Source: JBFMFE01 sp040752295
Lineage (GTDB): Bacteria; UBP15; UBA6099; JBFMBQ01
Assembly (NCBI GenBank): GCA_040752295.1
Contig: JBFMFE010000282.1
Coordinates: forward strand, 1-32,398
Direction: 5' to 3'
Length of the DNA stretch: 32,398 nucleotides
The notes under the pieces: model-generated
What the model was told of the DNA's origin: nothing
What the model saw: the letters and a program-made list of their open reading frames with translations, nothing else
Database searches by the model: none
In this document: positions 14,309 to 27,345 of the stretch, piece by piece
Position numbering within the stretch: the stretch's first letter is position 1
Layout: every line of letters begins with the position of its first letter
Program-made: the position numbers and the translations under genes

Positions 14309-14387
14309 GTTCTGACCCGTTTCTTACCCGTTTATTTCCACAACTGCCGTCTTTTTCGTCCGAATATGCGTTCTCACCCGTTTCTCA
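14309..14387 (-). repeat. Imperfect tandem repeat of the rpsC-rplP junction (period 61 bases)
   Basis: Reading the minus strand, the rpsC stop TGA at 14387-14385 begins GAAACGGGTGAGAACG; 61 bases later a TAA at 14326-14324 begins GAAACGGGTCAGAACG, which leads into the rplP GTG. The first 19 bases of the two copies match at 17 positions. After a 1-base shift, TTCGGACGAAAAAG matches TTCAGCCGAAAAAG of rplP codons 2-6 at 12 of 14. A third shorter AAACGGGTAA stands just before the second copy. The upstream copy lacks the start codon. It also creates a 17-codon GTG frame (14377 to the TAA at 14324) with no good ribosome binding site. The simplest reading is a decayed short tandem duplication of the rplP initiation region; a regulatory role is possible. 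Confidence 0.6.
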
Positions 14388-15110
14388 GCCGAATTGTCCC
14401 GCTGCGTGCGACCTTCGGTCGGTCGGCTGATCGCCCTTGTATATCCACACCTTTATCCCTATCTTGCCGTAGGTGGTGTACGCCTCGGCGACGGCGTAGT
14501 CAATATCGGCGCGCAGGGTGTGAAGGGGGACCCTTCCGCGCCGCGTCCACTCGGTGCGCGCTATTTCGGCGCCGCCGAGCCTGCCGGAGACGCAAATCCT
14601 CACGCCTTTGGCGCCGGAGCGCATCACGCGTTCGACCGATTGTCTCACCGCGCGGCGCACGCCGAACCGGCGTTCGAGCATCTGGGCGACGGACTCGCCC
14701 ACGAGGAAGGCGTCGAGGTCGGGGTTGTCAATGGGTCGGATTTTGATGTCAACGTTCTTGCCGGTGAGGGTTCTGAGTCGGCTCGTGAGCGCTTCTATTG
14801 TCTCGCCGGACCTGCCGATGACTATGCCGGGGCGGGCGGTGGAGACGAAGATGGTGATATTTTTGCCTTTTCGCTCTATTTCTATTTTAGAGATGCCGCT
14901 GAACCTCATGTTTTCGCGTTCCTGCCTGCGGAGCGCCCTGATTCCCGCTCCTTTTCTTTCGTTGCGGAAGTTCCATTTCATTACGGCGTCGCGCAGCATG
15001 AGGTCCTCGTGCAGGTTTTCGGTGTACTCCTCCTTTTCGGCGTACCACCGGCTGTCCCACGTCGAGATGATCCCCAGTCTCAAGCCTCTTGGATGAACCT
15101 TTTGTCCCAA
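14385..15110 (-). CDS. rpsC: 30S ribosomal protein S3
   Basis: S3 forms the mRNA entry site. The KH domain lies around ARPGIVIGRSGETIEALTSR and the C-terminal domain includes GVRICVSGRLGGAEIARTEW and GRVPLHTLRADIDYAVAEAY. A GTG at 15116 overlaps the rplV stop, but GGGAGG touches it directly. The TTG at 15110 has the same GGGAGG at 6 bases spacing and gives the family N-terminus MGQKVHPRGLRLGI, so the TTG is chosen (241 residues). The C-terminal tail after TYGKIGIKVWIYKGD is short (PTDRRSHAAGQFG). Confidence 0.97.
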   Translation of the reverse strand: MGQKVHPRGLRLGIISTWDSRWYAEKEEYTENLHEDLMLRDAVMKWNFRNERKGAGIRALRRQERENMRFSGISKIEIERKGKNITIFVSTARPGIVIGRSGETIEALTSRLRTLTGKNVDIKIRPIDNPDLDAFLVGESVAQMLERRFGVRRAVRQSVERVMRSGAKGVRICVSGRLGGAEIARTEWTRRGRVPLHTLRADIDYAVAEAYTTYGKIGIKVWIYKGDQPTDRRSHAAGQFG

Positions 15111-15112
15111 TG

Positions 15113-15469
15113 TCACCCTCCCTTTTTCCCGCCGGGCGGACGGTCGGTGAGCACGACTGTTATGTGGCTCAGGGGTTTTCTGATCCTCATCGCCCTACCC
15201 ATGGAGCCGGCGCGCCAGCGTTTCAGTTTCGGTCCCGTGTCCACGAGCGCTTTGCTGACGTAGAGTGAGTTTTTGGAGAGGTTGTGGTTTTCCTCTGCGT
15301 TCGCGGCTGCGGACTCGAGCACCTTGAGGAGGGTGCGCGCTTTGGGCGATGGTGCGTAGGCGAGGATGGCGACCGCGTCCTGGTAGGGGCGGTTCACGAT
15401 CATGGCGGCGATGCGCCTCATTTTCGCTGGCGATACTCTCATGTATTTGGCGACTGCTTTTACGTCCAC
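15113..15469 (-). CDS. rplV: 50S ribosomal protein L22
   Basis: This 118-residue L22 has AVAKYMRVSPAKMRRIAAMI, the helix ALKVLESAAANAEENH-like segment (here LLKVLESAAANAEENHNL), the tunnel-lining beta hairpin (KRWRAGSMGRAMRIRKPLSH) and the end ITVVLTDR. Its hairpin loop narrows the peptide tunnel and carries known macrolide-resistance sites in other bacteria. The start is a GTG at 15469 without a strong Shine-Dalgarno sequence. It lies 13 bases after rpsS and its stop abuts the rpsC initiation region. Confidence 0.97.
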   Translation of the reverse strand: MDVKAVAKYMRVSPAKMRRIAAMIVNRPYQDAVAILAYAPSPKARTLLKVLESAAANAEENHNLSKNSLYVSKALVDTGPKLKRWRAGSMGRAMRIRKPLSHITVVLTDRPPGGKKGG

Positions 15470-15482
15470 TGGTGTGCGCTTT

Positions 15483-15767
15483 TCATCCTTCCAGTTTCGT
15501 TTTTTTGTCCGATCCTCCGTGTGCGCGGAAGATTCGCGTCGGCGCGAACTCGCCGAGCCTGTGTCCGACCATGTTCTCGGTGACGTACACGGGGACGTGC
15601 TTTCTGCCGTTGTGTACGGCGATTGTAAGCCCGACCATATCGGGGATGATCATGGATGCGCGCGACCATGTTTTAATCAGGCCGGTTCTTTTCTGCGCCT
15701 GTGCTTCGCGCACCTTTTTAAGGAGTTTTTCGTCTATGAAAGGACCTTTTTTCAGGGACCTGGTCAC
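15483..15767 (-). CDS. rpsS: 30S ribosomal protein S19
   Basis: This 94-residue product has TRSLKKGPFIDEKLLKKV, IKTWSRASMIIPDMVGLTIA, HNGRKHVPVYVTENMVGHRL and GEFAPTR.FRAHGG, all diagnostic of S19 in the small-subunit head, next to S13 and the A-site tRNA. The start is a GTG at 15767 with GGAGG at 7 bases spacing. It follows rplB by 15 bases. Confidence 0.98.
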   Translation of the reverse strand: MTRSLKKGPFIDEKLLKKVREAQAQKRTGLIKTWSRASMIIPDMVGLTIAVHNGRKHVPVYVTENMVGHRLGEFAPTRIFRAHGGSDKKTKLEG

Positions 15768-15782
15768 TTCCGGACCTCCGGT

Positions 15783-16613
15783 TCACTTCTTTTTACGCTT
15801 CGAGACAATCATTTTGTTCGATTTTCTCGGGTTTCTTGTCTTGCCGCCTTTCGCGGGAACGCCCCATGGGGAGACGGGGTTTCGCCCGGCGCTTTTGTTT
15901 TTGCCCTCGCCGCCGCCGTGGGGGTGGTCGCAGGGGTTCATGACGGTTCCTCTGACGGAAGGGCGGCGTCCCTTCCATCTTTTTCTGCCCGCCTTGCCGA
16001 TGGAGGCGACGCTGTGTTCCTCGTTGCCGACCTGTCCCATGGTGGCGGAGCAGTTTTTCTGAAAGAGTCTGATTTCGCCGGAGGGGAGCCTGACGTGGCA
16101 GTAGGCGCCTTCCTTGGCGATGACCTGTGCGAAGACGCCCGCCGAGCGTGCGATGCGTGCGCCGCCGCCGGGTCGCATTTCTATGTTGTGGATGAGTGAT
16201 CCGAGGGGTATTTCGCTGAGCGGGAGTGCGCTTCCCGTGGTTATATCCACGTCTGGGCCGGAAGCGACGATGTCGCCGGGAGACAGTCCTTTGGGGGCGA
16301 TGACGTACCGTTTTTCGCCGTCGGCGTAGTGAAGGAGTGCGATTCGCGCCGAGCGGTTGGGGTCGTACTCGATGGAAGCCACTCTTGCGGTGACGCCGTG
16401 CTTGTCGCGGCGGAAATCGAGAGCGCGGACGCGTCGCTTGTGACCGCCGCCGCGGTGGTGGACGCATACCTTGCCCGAGTTGTTGCGTCCTCCCTTTTCC
16501 TTTTTCGTGAAGGTGAGGTTCTTTTCCGGGCGTTTCCGGGAGAGTTCCTCGTTGGACACGAGCGCCGTGAATCGTTTTCCGGGGCTTGTGGGCTTGTATT
16601 TTTTGAGCGGCAT
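15783..16613 (-). CDS. rplB: 50S ribosomal protein L2
   Basis: L2 (276 residues) supports peptidyl transfer and subunit joining. Visible are RNNSGKVCVHHRGGGHKRRV (N-terminal RNA-binding region), the SH3-like domain, GQVGNEEHS, GKAGRKRWKGRRPSVRGTVM and MNPCDHPHGGGEG. The His of DHPHGGG, matching E. coli H229, is conserved; the residue before the Asp is Cys rather than the usual Val. GGGAG precedes the ATG. It lies 17 bases after rplW. Confidence 0.98.
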   Translation of the reverse strand: MPLKKYKPTSPGKRFTALVSNEELSRKRPEKNLTFTKKEKGGRNNSGKVCVHHRGGGHKRRVRALDFRRDKHGVTARVASIEYDPNRSARIALLHYADGEKRYVIAPKGLSPGDIVASGPDVDITTGSALPLSEIPLGSLIHNIEMRPGGGARIARSAGVFAQVIAKEGAYCHVRLPSGEIRLFQKNCSATMGQVGNEEHSVASIGKAGRKRWKGRRPSVRGTVMNPCDHPHGGGEGKNKSAGRNPVSPWGVPAKGGKTRNPRKSNKMIVSKRKKK

Positions 16614-16630
16614 GAGTTATCTCCCGTCGG

Positions 16631-16918
16631 TCACATTCCCTCGAAGTAGCCCGGGATTTTCTGGTTTTTTGGGAGAGTGACGACCGCCTTTTTCCATGCG
16701 GAGGTGGCGCCGGCGAATCGCCCCATTCTCCTTTGTTTTCTGTGGACGTTGAGGACGTTGACCTTTTGGGCGTCCACGTTGAAGAGGGATTTGAGGGCTT
16801 TTGCGATTTCGGTCTTCGTCGCGGAGCGCGCCACTCTGAACGTGTACTTGTTGTGCCTGATCATGTCGTGCGATTTTTCCGAGATCACGGGTGACAGGAT
16901 CACGTCCGTGGGATGCAT
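16631..16918 (-). CDS. rplW: 50S ribosomal protein L23
   Basis: This 95-residue L23 opens MHPTDVILSPVISEKSHDMI and has YTFRVARSATKTEIAKALKS, LFNVDAQKVNVLN and GRFAGATSAWKKAVVTL. L23 sits at the peptide tunnel exit and docks trigger factor, SRP and the translocon. AGGGTGA stands before the ATG and the gap to rplD is only 3 bases. Length and motifs are ordinary. Confidence 0.98.
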   Translation of the reverse strand: MHPTDVILSPVISEKSHDMIRHNKYTFRVARSATKTEIAKALKSLFNVDAQKVNVLNVHRKQRRMGRFAGATSAWKKAVVTLPKNQKIPGYFEGM

Positions 16919-16921
16919 GTT

Positions 16922-17497
16922 TCACCCTGTTTTCGCGGTCCTTGAGTCCACGATATGCCCGTCCTCCGGGGGGATGAGTATCCAGTCGGCGTTGAGCAGG
17001 TCGTGACAGTTTATGCAGGAAGAGCGGAGACATCTGACGCCGGGGACGTTTCTCATGCTTTTGAGGACGTTCGGCGAGTAGCCCCTGTCGTGGAGGACGA
17101 GTATTTTGCCTTTAAGCCCTTTTTCCTCGAGGAAGCGGACGAACTTTCGGGTGGAGGGGGTCTCGAAGTCGAGGTGTTCCCTGATTATCATTCCGCATTC
17201 GACGGCGTCTTCGAGGAGTGAGGCGAGGGCTGCGCGTCTCGCCTTCGCGTTCATTTTCAGGTTGTAGCTTTTGCGCGCCGTACCTTTGACGCGTCCGCCG
17301 CCGGTCCAGTGCGGGACGCGTATGCTGCCCTGTCGCGCCCTGCCGGTTCCCTTCTGCCGCCAGGGTTTGGCGCCGCCGCCGCTGCGCTCGGCGCGTGTCT
17401 TGAGCTTCATCGTGCCGCGGCGTTTCCTTGCGCGCTGGTAGTGAACCGCGTCGGCGACGAGGTGTTTTTTCATCCCTTTTTTCCCGCTTCCGCTCAT
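16922..17497 (-). CDS. rplD: 50S ribosomal protein L4, N-terminally short
   Basis: The 191-residue product has the L4 core: AERSGGGAKPWRQKGTGRAR, QGSIRVPHWTGGGRVKG, KMNAKARRAALASLL and the Rossmann-like C-terminal domain with GLKGKILVL. The loop with KPWRQKGTGRA reaches into the peptide tunnel. Bacterial L4 normally begins with about 25-30 residues of beta strands before the HL...V helix. Here the protein starts only about 11 residues before HLVADAVHYQ. An in-frame TGA (the rplC stop) lies 12 bases upstream, so the missing part cannot be added by moving the start. Only a weak GGAAACG precedes the ATG. Confidence 0.95.
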   Translation of the reverse strand: MSGSGKKGMKKHLVADAVHYQRARKRRGTMKLKTRAERSGGGAKPWRQKGTGRARQGSIRVPHWTGGGRVKGTARKSYNLKMNAKARRAALASLLEDAVECGMIIREHLDFETPSTRKFVRFLEEKGLKGKILVLHDRGYSPNVLKSMRNVPGVRCLRSSCINCHDLLNADWILIPPEDGHIVDSRTAKTG

Positions 17498-17509
17498 GAG
17501 CGTTTCCGT

Positions 17510-18130
17510 TCAGCCCCTGTATATGAGGACGAGTGAGTTCCGTTTTCCCGGCACGGCGCCTCTGACGGCGAGGATGTTTTTTTCGGGGTCCACGGCGACG
17601 ACCTCAAGGTTGCGGACGCTGACCTTTTCGCCGCCCAGGCGTCCGGGGGAGCGTTTTCCCTTGAAGACCCTCGCCGGGTCGGTCGCTCCCGCCGACATGG
17701 GTTTGCGGTGGACCTTGGAGGCGCCGTGGCTTGCGGGCGCCCCTCTGAAGCCCCACCGTTTCATCGCGCCGGTGAACCCGCAGCCTTTGGAAGTCCCCGT
17801 CACTTTCACTCTTGAACCTTCCTTGAAGATGTCCACCGTCACGCGGTCGCCCACCTTGCAGTTTCCTTCGGGGTCGTCCATGCGGAATTCCCTGATGACC
17901 CTGAAGCAGGGGAGTCCCTTCTTTTTGAAGTGTCCGCGCACGGGTCTGGTCAGGCGCTGTTCCTTCGAGGTTTCCTCGTAGCCGAGCTGGACGGCTTCGT
18001 AGCCGTTGCGGTCTTTGGTCCTGATGTCGGTTACGACGCATGGACCCGCCTCGATGAGCGTGACAGCCATCGCGGCGCCGCCGCTGAAGAGGCGGGTCAT
18101 GCCTTTTTTTCTGCCGATCATGCCGGTCAA
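17510..18130 (-). CDS. rplC: 50S ribosomal protein L3
   Basis: This 206-residue L3 begins MIGRKKGMTRLF from its second possible start and has VRGHFKKKGLP, VTGTSKGCGFTGAMKRWGF, PASHGASKVHRKPMSAGATD and GKRSPGRLGGEKVSVRNLEV. L3 is an early assembly protein whose loop reaches the peptidyl transferase centre. The TTG at 18130 has AGAGGTGA about 7-10 bases upstream, so it is preferred; an ATG at 18121 lies too far from that site but matches the family start more closely. It begins 7 bases after rpsJ. Confidence 0.97.
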   Translation of the reverse strand: MTGMIGRKKGMTRLFSGGAAMAVTLIEAGPCVVTDIRTKDRNGYEAVQLGYEETSKEQRLTRPVRGHFKKKGLPCFRVIREFRMDDPEGNCKVGDRVTVDIFKEGSRVKVTGTSKGCGFTGAMKRWGFRGAPASHGASKVHRKPMSAGATDPARVFKGKRSPGRLGGEKVSVRNLEVVAVDPEKNILAVRGAVPGKRNSLVLIYRG

Positions 18131-18137
18131 GCCCGCG

Positions 18138-18437
18138 TCACCTCTTGATCTCGATGTCCACGCCCGACGGCAGTTCGAGCTGTTTGAGCGCCTCGATGGT
18201 CGCCGGGGTGGGGCTTTCTATGTCTATGAGGCGCTTGTGCGTTCTCAGCTCGAAGTGCTCGCGGGATTTCTTGTCAACGTGCGGAGACCTGAGCACGCAG
18301 TACCTGTGGCGCTCCACGGGCAGCGGCACCGGACCGACCGCGACTGCGCCGCTCGTGTTCACGGTGTCCACGATCTTCTCCGCCGCGAGGTCGAGTATCG
18401 TGTAATCGAAGCTCTTGAGTTTGATCCTTATCTTCAA
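18138..18437 (-). CDS. rpsJ: 30S ribosomal protein S10
   Basis: The 99-residue S10 has MKIRIKLKSFDYTILD, VGPVPLPVERHRYCVLRSPH, VDKKSREHFELRTHKRLIDI and LELPSGVDIEIKR. S10 lies in the small-subunit head and, as NusE, also joins transcription antitermination complexes. The start is a TTG at 18437 with GGGGGAG immediately upstream. The gap to tuf is only 12 bases, an arrangement (tuf-rpsJ) seen in many phyla. The base composition of its 5' part starts to resemble tuf, and the 3' part resembles the rest of the cluster. Confidence 0.98.
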   Translation of the reverse strand: MKIRIKLKSFDYTILDLAAEKIVDTVNTSGAVAVGPVPLPVERHRYCVLRSPHVDKKSREHFELRTHKRLIDIESPTPATIEALKQLELPSGVDIEIKR

Positions 18438-18450
18438 CGTCTCCCCCGGC

Positions 18451-19656
<1,206 letters not shown>

Positions 19657-19693
19657 TGGCGACGCCTCCTTGTCGGGCTGTTTTTTTCATGAT

Positions 19694-21766
19694 TCAAGTG
19701 CTTTTTCCGAGGATCGCGGAGGAAATAGAGACAGGGACTTCCTCGTAGGAAGTGAATTCCATGGAGTACGTGGCTCTGCCCTGTGTTCTGGAGCGGAGGT
19801 CGGTGGCGTAGCCGAAGAGTTCGGCGAGGGGGACGGCAGCGCGGACGCAGGAGGTGTTGCCGAGCGCCGGTTCCATGGAGAGGATTCTGCCGCGTCTTGC
19901 GTTGAGGTCGGAGAGGACGTCACCGAGGTTGATCTCCGGCGTGATGACTTCGACTTTCATGACGGGTTCCTTGAGAATGGGCGCGCCGCGGAGTATGCCG
20001 TCGCGGACGGCTTGAGAGGCGGCGATTTTGAAAGCGATGTCGGAGGAGTCCACTTCGTGGAAGGAGCCGTCAGCGAGTGTGACTTTGACGTCAATGACGG
20101 GGTAGCCGGCGAGTGCGCCGGCTTCGAGGGCTTCGCGGACGCCGCTCTGTACGGCGGGGAGGTAGTCTCTGGGAATGACGTCGCCGTGGGTTTTGTTTGC
20201 GAAGGCGAAGCCCCCGCCCGGGGTCGCCGGTTCGATGATGAGGATGACGTGACCGTACTGCCCGCGTCCGCCGGTCTGGCGGATGTATTTGCCCTCGGAG
20301 CGGACGGGGCGTGTGATGGTTTCCCTGTAGGCGACCTGTGGGCTGCCCATGTTGGCGGGGACGCCGAACTCGCGTTTGAGTCGGTCGGCGATGATTTCGA
20401 GGTGGAGTTCGCCCATGCCCGAGATGATGGTCTGCCCGGTTTCCTCGTTGTGGGAGGTTTTGAAGGTCGGGTCTTCGTCCGCGATTTTGCGGAGCGATTC
20501 GATGAGTTTCTGCTGTTCCGCCTGGGATTTGGGTTCGATTGCGGCGGAGATGACGGGTTGCGGGAAGACGATGTTTTCGAGGAGGAGTGGTTTGTGCTCT
20601 GCGCAGAGTGTGTCGCCCGTGGAGGTGACCTTGAGGCCGAGGAGTGCGCCGAGGTCGCCGGCGGCGAGTTCGTCGAGGTCTTCCCTGTGGTTGGCGTGCA
20701 TACGGAGGATGCGCTGGACTCTTTCCCTTGCGCGTTTGTTGGCGTTGTAAACGTAGGCGCCTTTTTTGAGTTTACCGGAGTAGACGCGGACGTAGAGGAG
20801 GTGTCCCATGTAGGGGTCGTTTGTGACCTTGAAGGCGAGAGCGGCGAGGGGTTCGTCGGCGGCGGTGTGGCGCGTGACGTGTTCGCCGGAGCGGAGGTCG
20901 GCGCCGGAGACGGGCGGGACGTCGAGGGGCGAGGGGAGGAAGTCCACGACGGCGTCGAGGAGGGGCTGAATGCACCTGTTGCGGAGCGCGGAGCCGCAGA
21001 GGACGGGGACGATCCCGTTGGAGACGGTTCCGTCGCGGAGCGCTCTGCGGATCATATCCGGGGGTATTTCTTCTTCGGAGAGGAATTTTTCGGCGAGTTC
21101 GTCGTCGAGGTCGGCGAGTTTTTCCTCGAGGAGGTTTCTGTATTTCATCGCCGAGTCGAGGAGGTCGAGCGGGATGCCGGTTCTGGTTTCGACCAGACCG
21201 AGGTCGTCCTTGTAGGCGACTGCTTTCATTTCGACGAGGTCAATGCATCCCCGGAAGGATTCCTCTGCGCCGATTGGGATTTGAACGGGCACGGGGTTTG
21301 CGCCGAGGCGTTCGCGGATGCTGCGGAGGACGTTGAAGAATGAGGCGCCGGTCCGGTCCATTTTGTTTACGAAGGCGAGTCTGGGGACGCGGTATTTGTC
21401 CGCCTGGCGCCAGACGGTTTCGGACTGGGGCTGGACGCCGGCGACGGCGTCGAAGAGGGCGATCATGCCGTCGAGCACTCTGAGGGAGCGTTCGACCTCG
21501 ACGGTGAAGTCAACGTGGCCGGGTGTGTCAATGATGTTGATGGAATGGTTTTTCCACTGGCAGTAGGTGGCGGCGGAGGTGATGGTGATGCCGCGTTCCT
21601 GCTCCTGGATCATCCAGTCCATGGCGGCGGTGCCGTCGTCCACCTCGCCCATGCGTCTGAGGCGTCCGGAGTAGTAGAGGATGCGCTCGGTGGTGGTGGT
21701 TTTGCCGGCGTCTATGTGAGCGGCGATGCCGATGTTGCGGATGGTGAGGAGTGTCCGCTCCGTCAT
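19694..21766 (-). CDS. fusA: Elongation factor G
   Basis: EF-G (690 residues) catalyses translocation. The G domain has AHIDAGKTTTTERIL, the switch II DTPGHVDF and NKMDR; the later domains include GMGELHLEI (domain III/IV) and the domain IV tip ADGSFHEVDSSDIAFKIAAS, and the C-terminal domain ends SYEEVPVSI. The RMGEVDDGTAAMDWM segment near the N-terminus differs from E. coli EF-G and may help to place the EF-G subfamily. The frame is open eight codons further up, but the ATG at 21766 (MTERTLLTIRNIG) has GGGAG 10 bases upstream and matches the family. It lies in the standard rpsL-rpsG-fusA-tuf order, 34 bases after rpsG. Confidence 0.97.
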   Translation of the reverse strand: MTERTLLTIRNIGIAAHIDAGKTTTTERILYYSGRLRRMGEVDDGTAAMDWMIQEQERGITITSAATYCQWKNHSINIIDTPGHVDFTVEVERSLRVLDGMIALFDAVAGVQPQSETVWRQADKYRVPRLAFVNKMDRTGASFFNVLRSIRERLGANPVPVQIPIGAEESFRGCIDLVEMKAVAYKDDLGLVETRTGIPLDLLDSAMKYRNLLEEKLADLDDELAEKFLSEEEIPPDMIRRALRDGTVSNGIVPVLCGSALRNRCIQPLLDAVVDFLPSPLDVPPVSGADLRSGEHVTRHTAADEPLAALAFKVTNDPYMGHLLYVRVYSGKLKKGAYVYNANKRARERVQRILRMHANHREDLDELAAGDLGALLGLKVTSTGDTLCAEHKPLLLENIVFPQPVISAAIEPKSQAEQQKLIESLRKIADEDPTFKTSHNEETGQTIISGMGELHLEIIADRLKREFGVPANMGSPQVAYRETITRPVRSEGKYIRQTGGRGQYGHVILIIEPATPGGGFAFANKTHGDVIPRDYLPAVQSGVREALEAGALAGYPVIDVKVTLADGSFHEVDSSDIAFKIAASQAVRDGILRGAPILKEPVMKVEVITPEINLGDVLSDLNARRGRILSMEPALGNTSCVRAAVPLAELFGYATDLRSRTQGRATYSMEFTSYEEVPVSISSAILGKST

Positions 21767-21800
21767 TTTTGTCACGCTCCCGGAAACCATGTCGCCGATT

Positions 21801-22274
21801 TCAGAACCTGTAGTGCGAGAACGCCCTGTTTGCCTCCGCCATTTTGTGGGTGTCCTGTTTTTTCTTGACGGCGCCGCCTTTGCCTTCGGCGGCTTCGATA
21901 AGTTCGTCGGCGAGTTTTCTTCTCATGCTCATGCCTTTGCGTTCTCCGGCGAAGGAGACGAGCCAACGCATGGCGATGGAGGCGCTCTGGTGACGTGCGA
22001 CCTCGACGGGGACCTGGTAGGTGGCGCCGCCGACGCGCCTTGACTTGACCTTGACCGAGGGTTTGATGTTGTCGAGGGCGCGGTTGAAGACTTCGACTGG
22101 GTCTTTGCCGGTTTTTTCCGCCACGATGTCGAAGGCGCCGTAGACGATGCTCTCGGCAGTGCTCTTTTTGCCCTTTCTCATGAGGGTGTTGACGGCGGTG
22201 GCGACCATGGGGTCGCCGTATCTGGGGTCGGTCGTTTTGCGGAGTTCTATTTTTTTGTATTTTCGTCTCGGCAT
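21801..22274 (-). CDS. rpsG: 30S ribosomal protein S7
   Basis: This 157-residue S7 has MPRRKYKKIELRKTTDPRYG, GKKSTAESIVYGAFD, NIKPSVKVKSRRVGGATYQV and RRKLADELIEAAEGKGGAVK ending in SHYRF. S7 organises the small-subunit head and contacts tRNA at the exit site. AGAGGATAGACC precedes the ATG. The 61-base space after rpsL contains CATCG and CGATG, which could form a 5-bp stem with an 8-base loop. In E. coli, S7 represses its own synthesis through the rpsL-rpsG spacer, but I cannot show that for this stem. Confidence 0.98.
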   Translation of the reverse strand: MPRRKYKKIELRKTTDPRYGDPMVATAVNTLMRKGKKSTAESIVYGAFDIVAEKTGKDPVEVFNRALDNIKPSVKVKSRRVGGATYQVPVEVARHQSASIAMRWLVSFAGERKGMSMRRKLADELIEAAEGKGGAVKKKQDTHKMAEANRAFSHYRF

Positions 22275-22336
22275 GGTCTATCCTCTTTCAGGCGTTTGCG
22301 ACGGCATCGTCGGTTCGCGATGATAACCGGGTGGGG

Positions 22337-22708
22337 CTACTTGGGTCTTCTTGTTCCGTATTTTGATCTGCCCTGTCTGCGGTTTTCGGCGCCTGCGGCG
22401 TCGAGGACGCCTCGGACCACGTGGTAGCGGACGCCTGGGAGGTCTTTGACCCTTCCGCCGCGGATGAGGACGATGGAGTGTTCCTGGAGGTTGTGTCCGA
22501 TGCCGGGGATGTAGGCAGTGACTTCCATTCCATTGGTGAGGCGCACGCGTGCGACCTTGCGGAGGGCGGAGTTGGGTTTTTTGGGAGTGACGGTCCATAC
22601 GCGGACGCAGACGCCGCGTTTCTGGGGGTTGCTGTGGAGGGCGATGGACTTGGACTTTCGTCCCGCCGTTTTCCTGGGTTTTCTTACGAGCTGGTTGATG
22701 GTCGGCAT
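22337..22708 (-). CDS. rpsL: 30S ribosomal protein S12
   Basis: This 123-residue S12 lies at the decoding centre: MPTINQLVRKPRK, NPQKRGVCVRVWTVTPKKPN, SALRKVARVRLTNG, GHNLQEHSIVLIRGGRVKDL and PGVRYH, with the Asp of the RimO methylthiolation loop. K43 and K88, at which changes give streptomycin resistance or dependence in other bacteria, are both the wild-type Lys. The frame is open further upstream but conservation starts at the ATG at 22708, preceded by GGGGAAACGCG. It is the first gene after the only clear promoter in the window. Confidence 0.98.
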   Translation of the reverse strand: MPTINQLVRKPRKTAGRKSKSIALHSNPQKRGVCVRVWTVTPKKPNSALRKVARVRLTNGMEVTAYIPGIGHNLQEHSIVLIRGGRVKDLPGVRYHVVRGVLDAAGAENRRQGRSKYGTRRPK

Positions 22709-22730
22709 CGCGTTTCCCCGTCGCGCCCGT

Positions 22731-22767
22731 GATCGGTCATAAAAAAACCGACCCGTTAGAAGCGGGC
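22731..22767 (-). promoter_or_regulatory. rpsL leader with two mutually exclusive hairpins
   Basis: Downstream of the promoter, the minus strand has CCCG (22766-22763) and CGGG (22755-22752) around a 7-base loop, then CGG and seven Ts (22747-22741), a weak terminator-like shape. The 3' arm and following bases, GGTCGGT (22753-22747), can instead pair with ACCGATC (22737-22731), giving a 7-bp stem (one G-U) with most of the T-run in its loop. The two folds share bases and cannot coexist. This resembles an attenuator or r-protein target, but the first stem is only 4-5 bp and no ligand or leader peptide is evident. Confidence 0.4.
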
Positions 22768-22771
22768 ACAA

Positions 22772-22806
22772 ATTATAATTTTATAAAACCATAAAAGTTC
22801 TGTCAA
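22772..22806 (-). promoter_or_regulatory. Strong sigma-70-type promoter for the rpsL (str) block
   Basis: On the minus strand TTGACA (22806-22801) is followed by a 17-base spacer and TAAAAT (22783-22778); an overlapping TATAAA and a TATAAT at 22777-22772 lie in the same AT-rich run. The perfect -35 and ideal spacing, in the only AT-rich stretch of a GC-rich window, make this convincing. The -35 begins 13 bases after the rpoC stop, so the str-to-alpha genes probably have their own start about 60-65 bases before rpsL, in addition to any readthrough from rpoBC. Confidence 0.8.
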
Positions 22807-22819
22807 TGTTTTTTTTCAT

Positions 22820-27319
<4,500 letters not shown>

Positions 27320-27322
<3 letters not shown>

Positions 27323-27339
27323 GGGGTGACCTCCCCATG
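27320..27339 (-). promoter_or_regulatory. Hairpin covering the rpoC ribosome binding site and start codon
   Basis: On the minus strand CATGGGG (27339-27333) can pair with CCCCGTG (27326-27320), seven pairs with one T-G, around a 6-base loop AGGTCA. The last three bases are the rpoC GTG start codon, and the Shine-Dalgarno GGGGAGG is split between stem and loop. This would be expected to limit independent initiation on rpoC mRNA. The pairing is seen directly; the regulatory effect is inference. Confidence 0.5.
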
Positions 27340-27345
27340 CGTATT

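Noticed and set aside
14324..14377. A 17-codon GTG frame between rpsC and rplP as a real small gene
   Set aside because: It has no Shine-Dalgarno sequence and the region is better explained as a decayed duplication of the rplP start; kept only as a point in that finding.
22741..22766. A simple intrinsic terminator for rpoBC
   Set aside because: The stem is only 4-5 bp, the T-run is separated from it by 4 bases, and it lies downstream of the rpsL promoter, where a constitutive terminator would silence the str genes. It is treated as a possible attenuator instead.
22781..22819. A 12-codon frame starting ATGAAAAAAAAC directly after the rpoC stop, with GGAGG 5 bases upstream
   Set aside because: The GGAGG is the coding sequence of the last rpoC codons, and the frame lies across the -35 and -10 elements of the rpsL promoter. 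A translated leader peptide is possible only on rpoBC readthrough RNA, and nothing else supports it.
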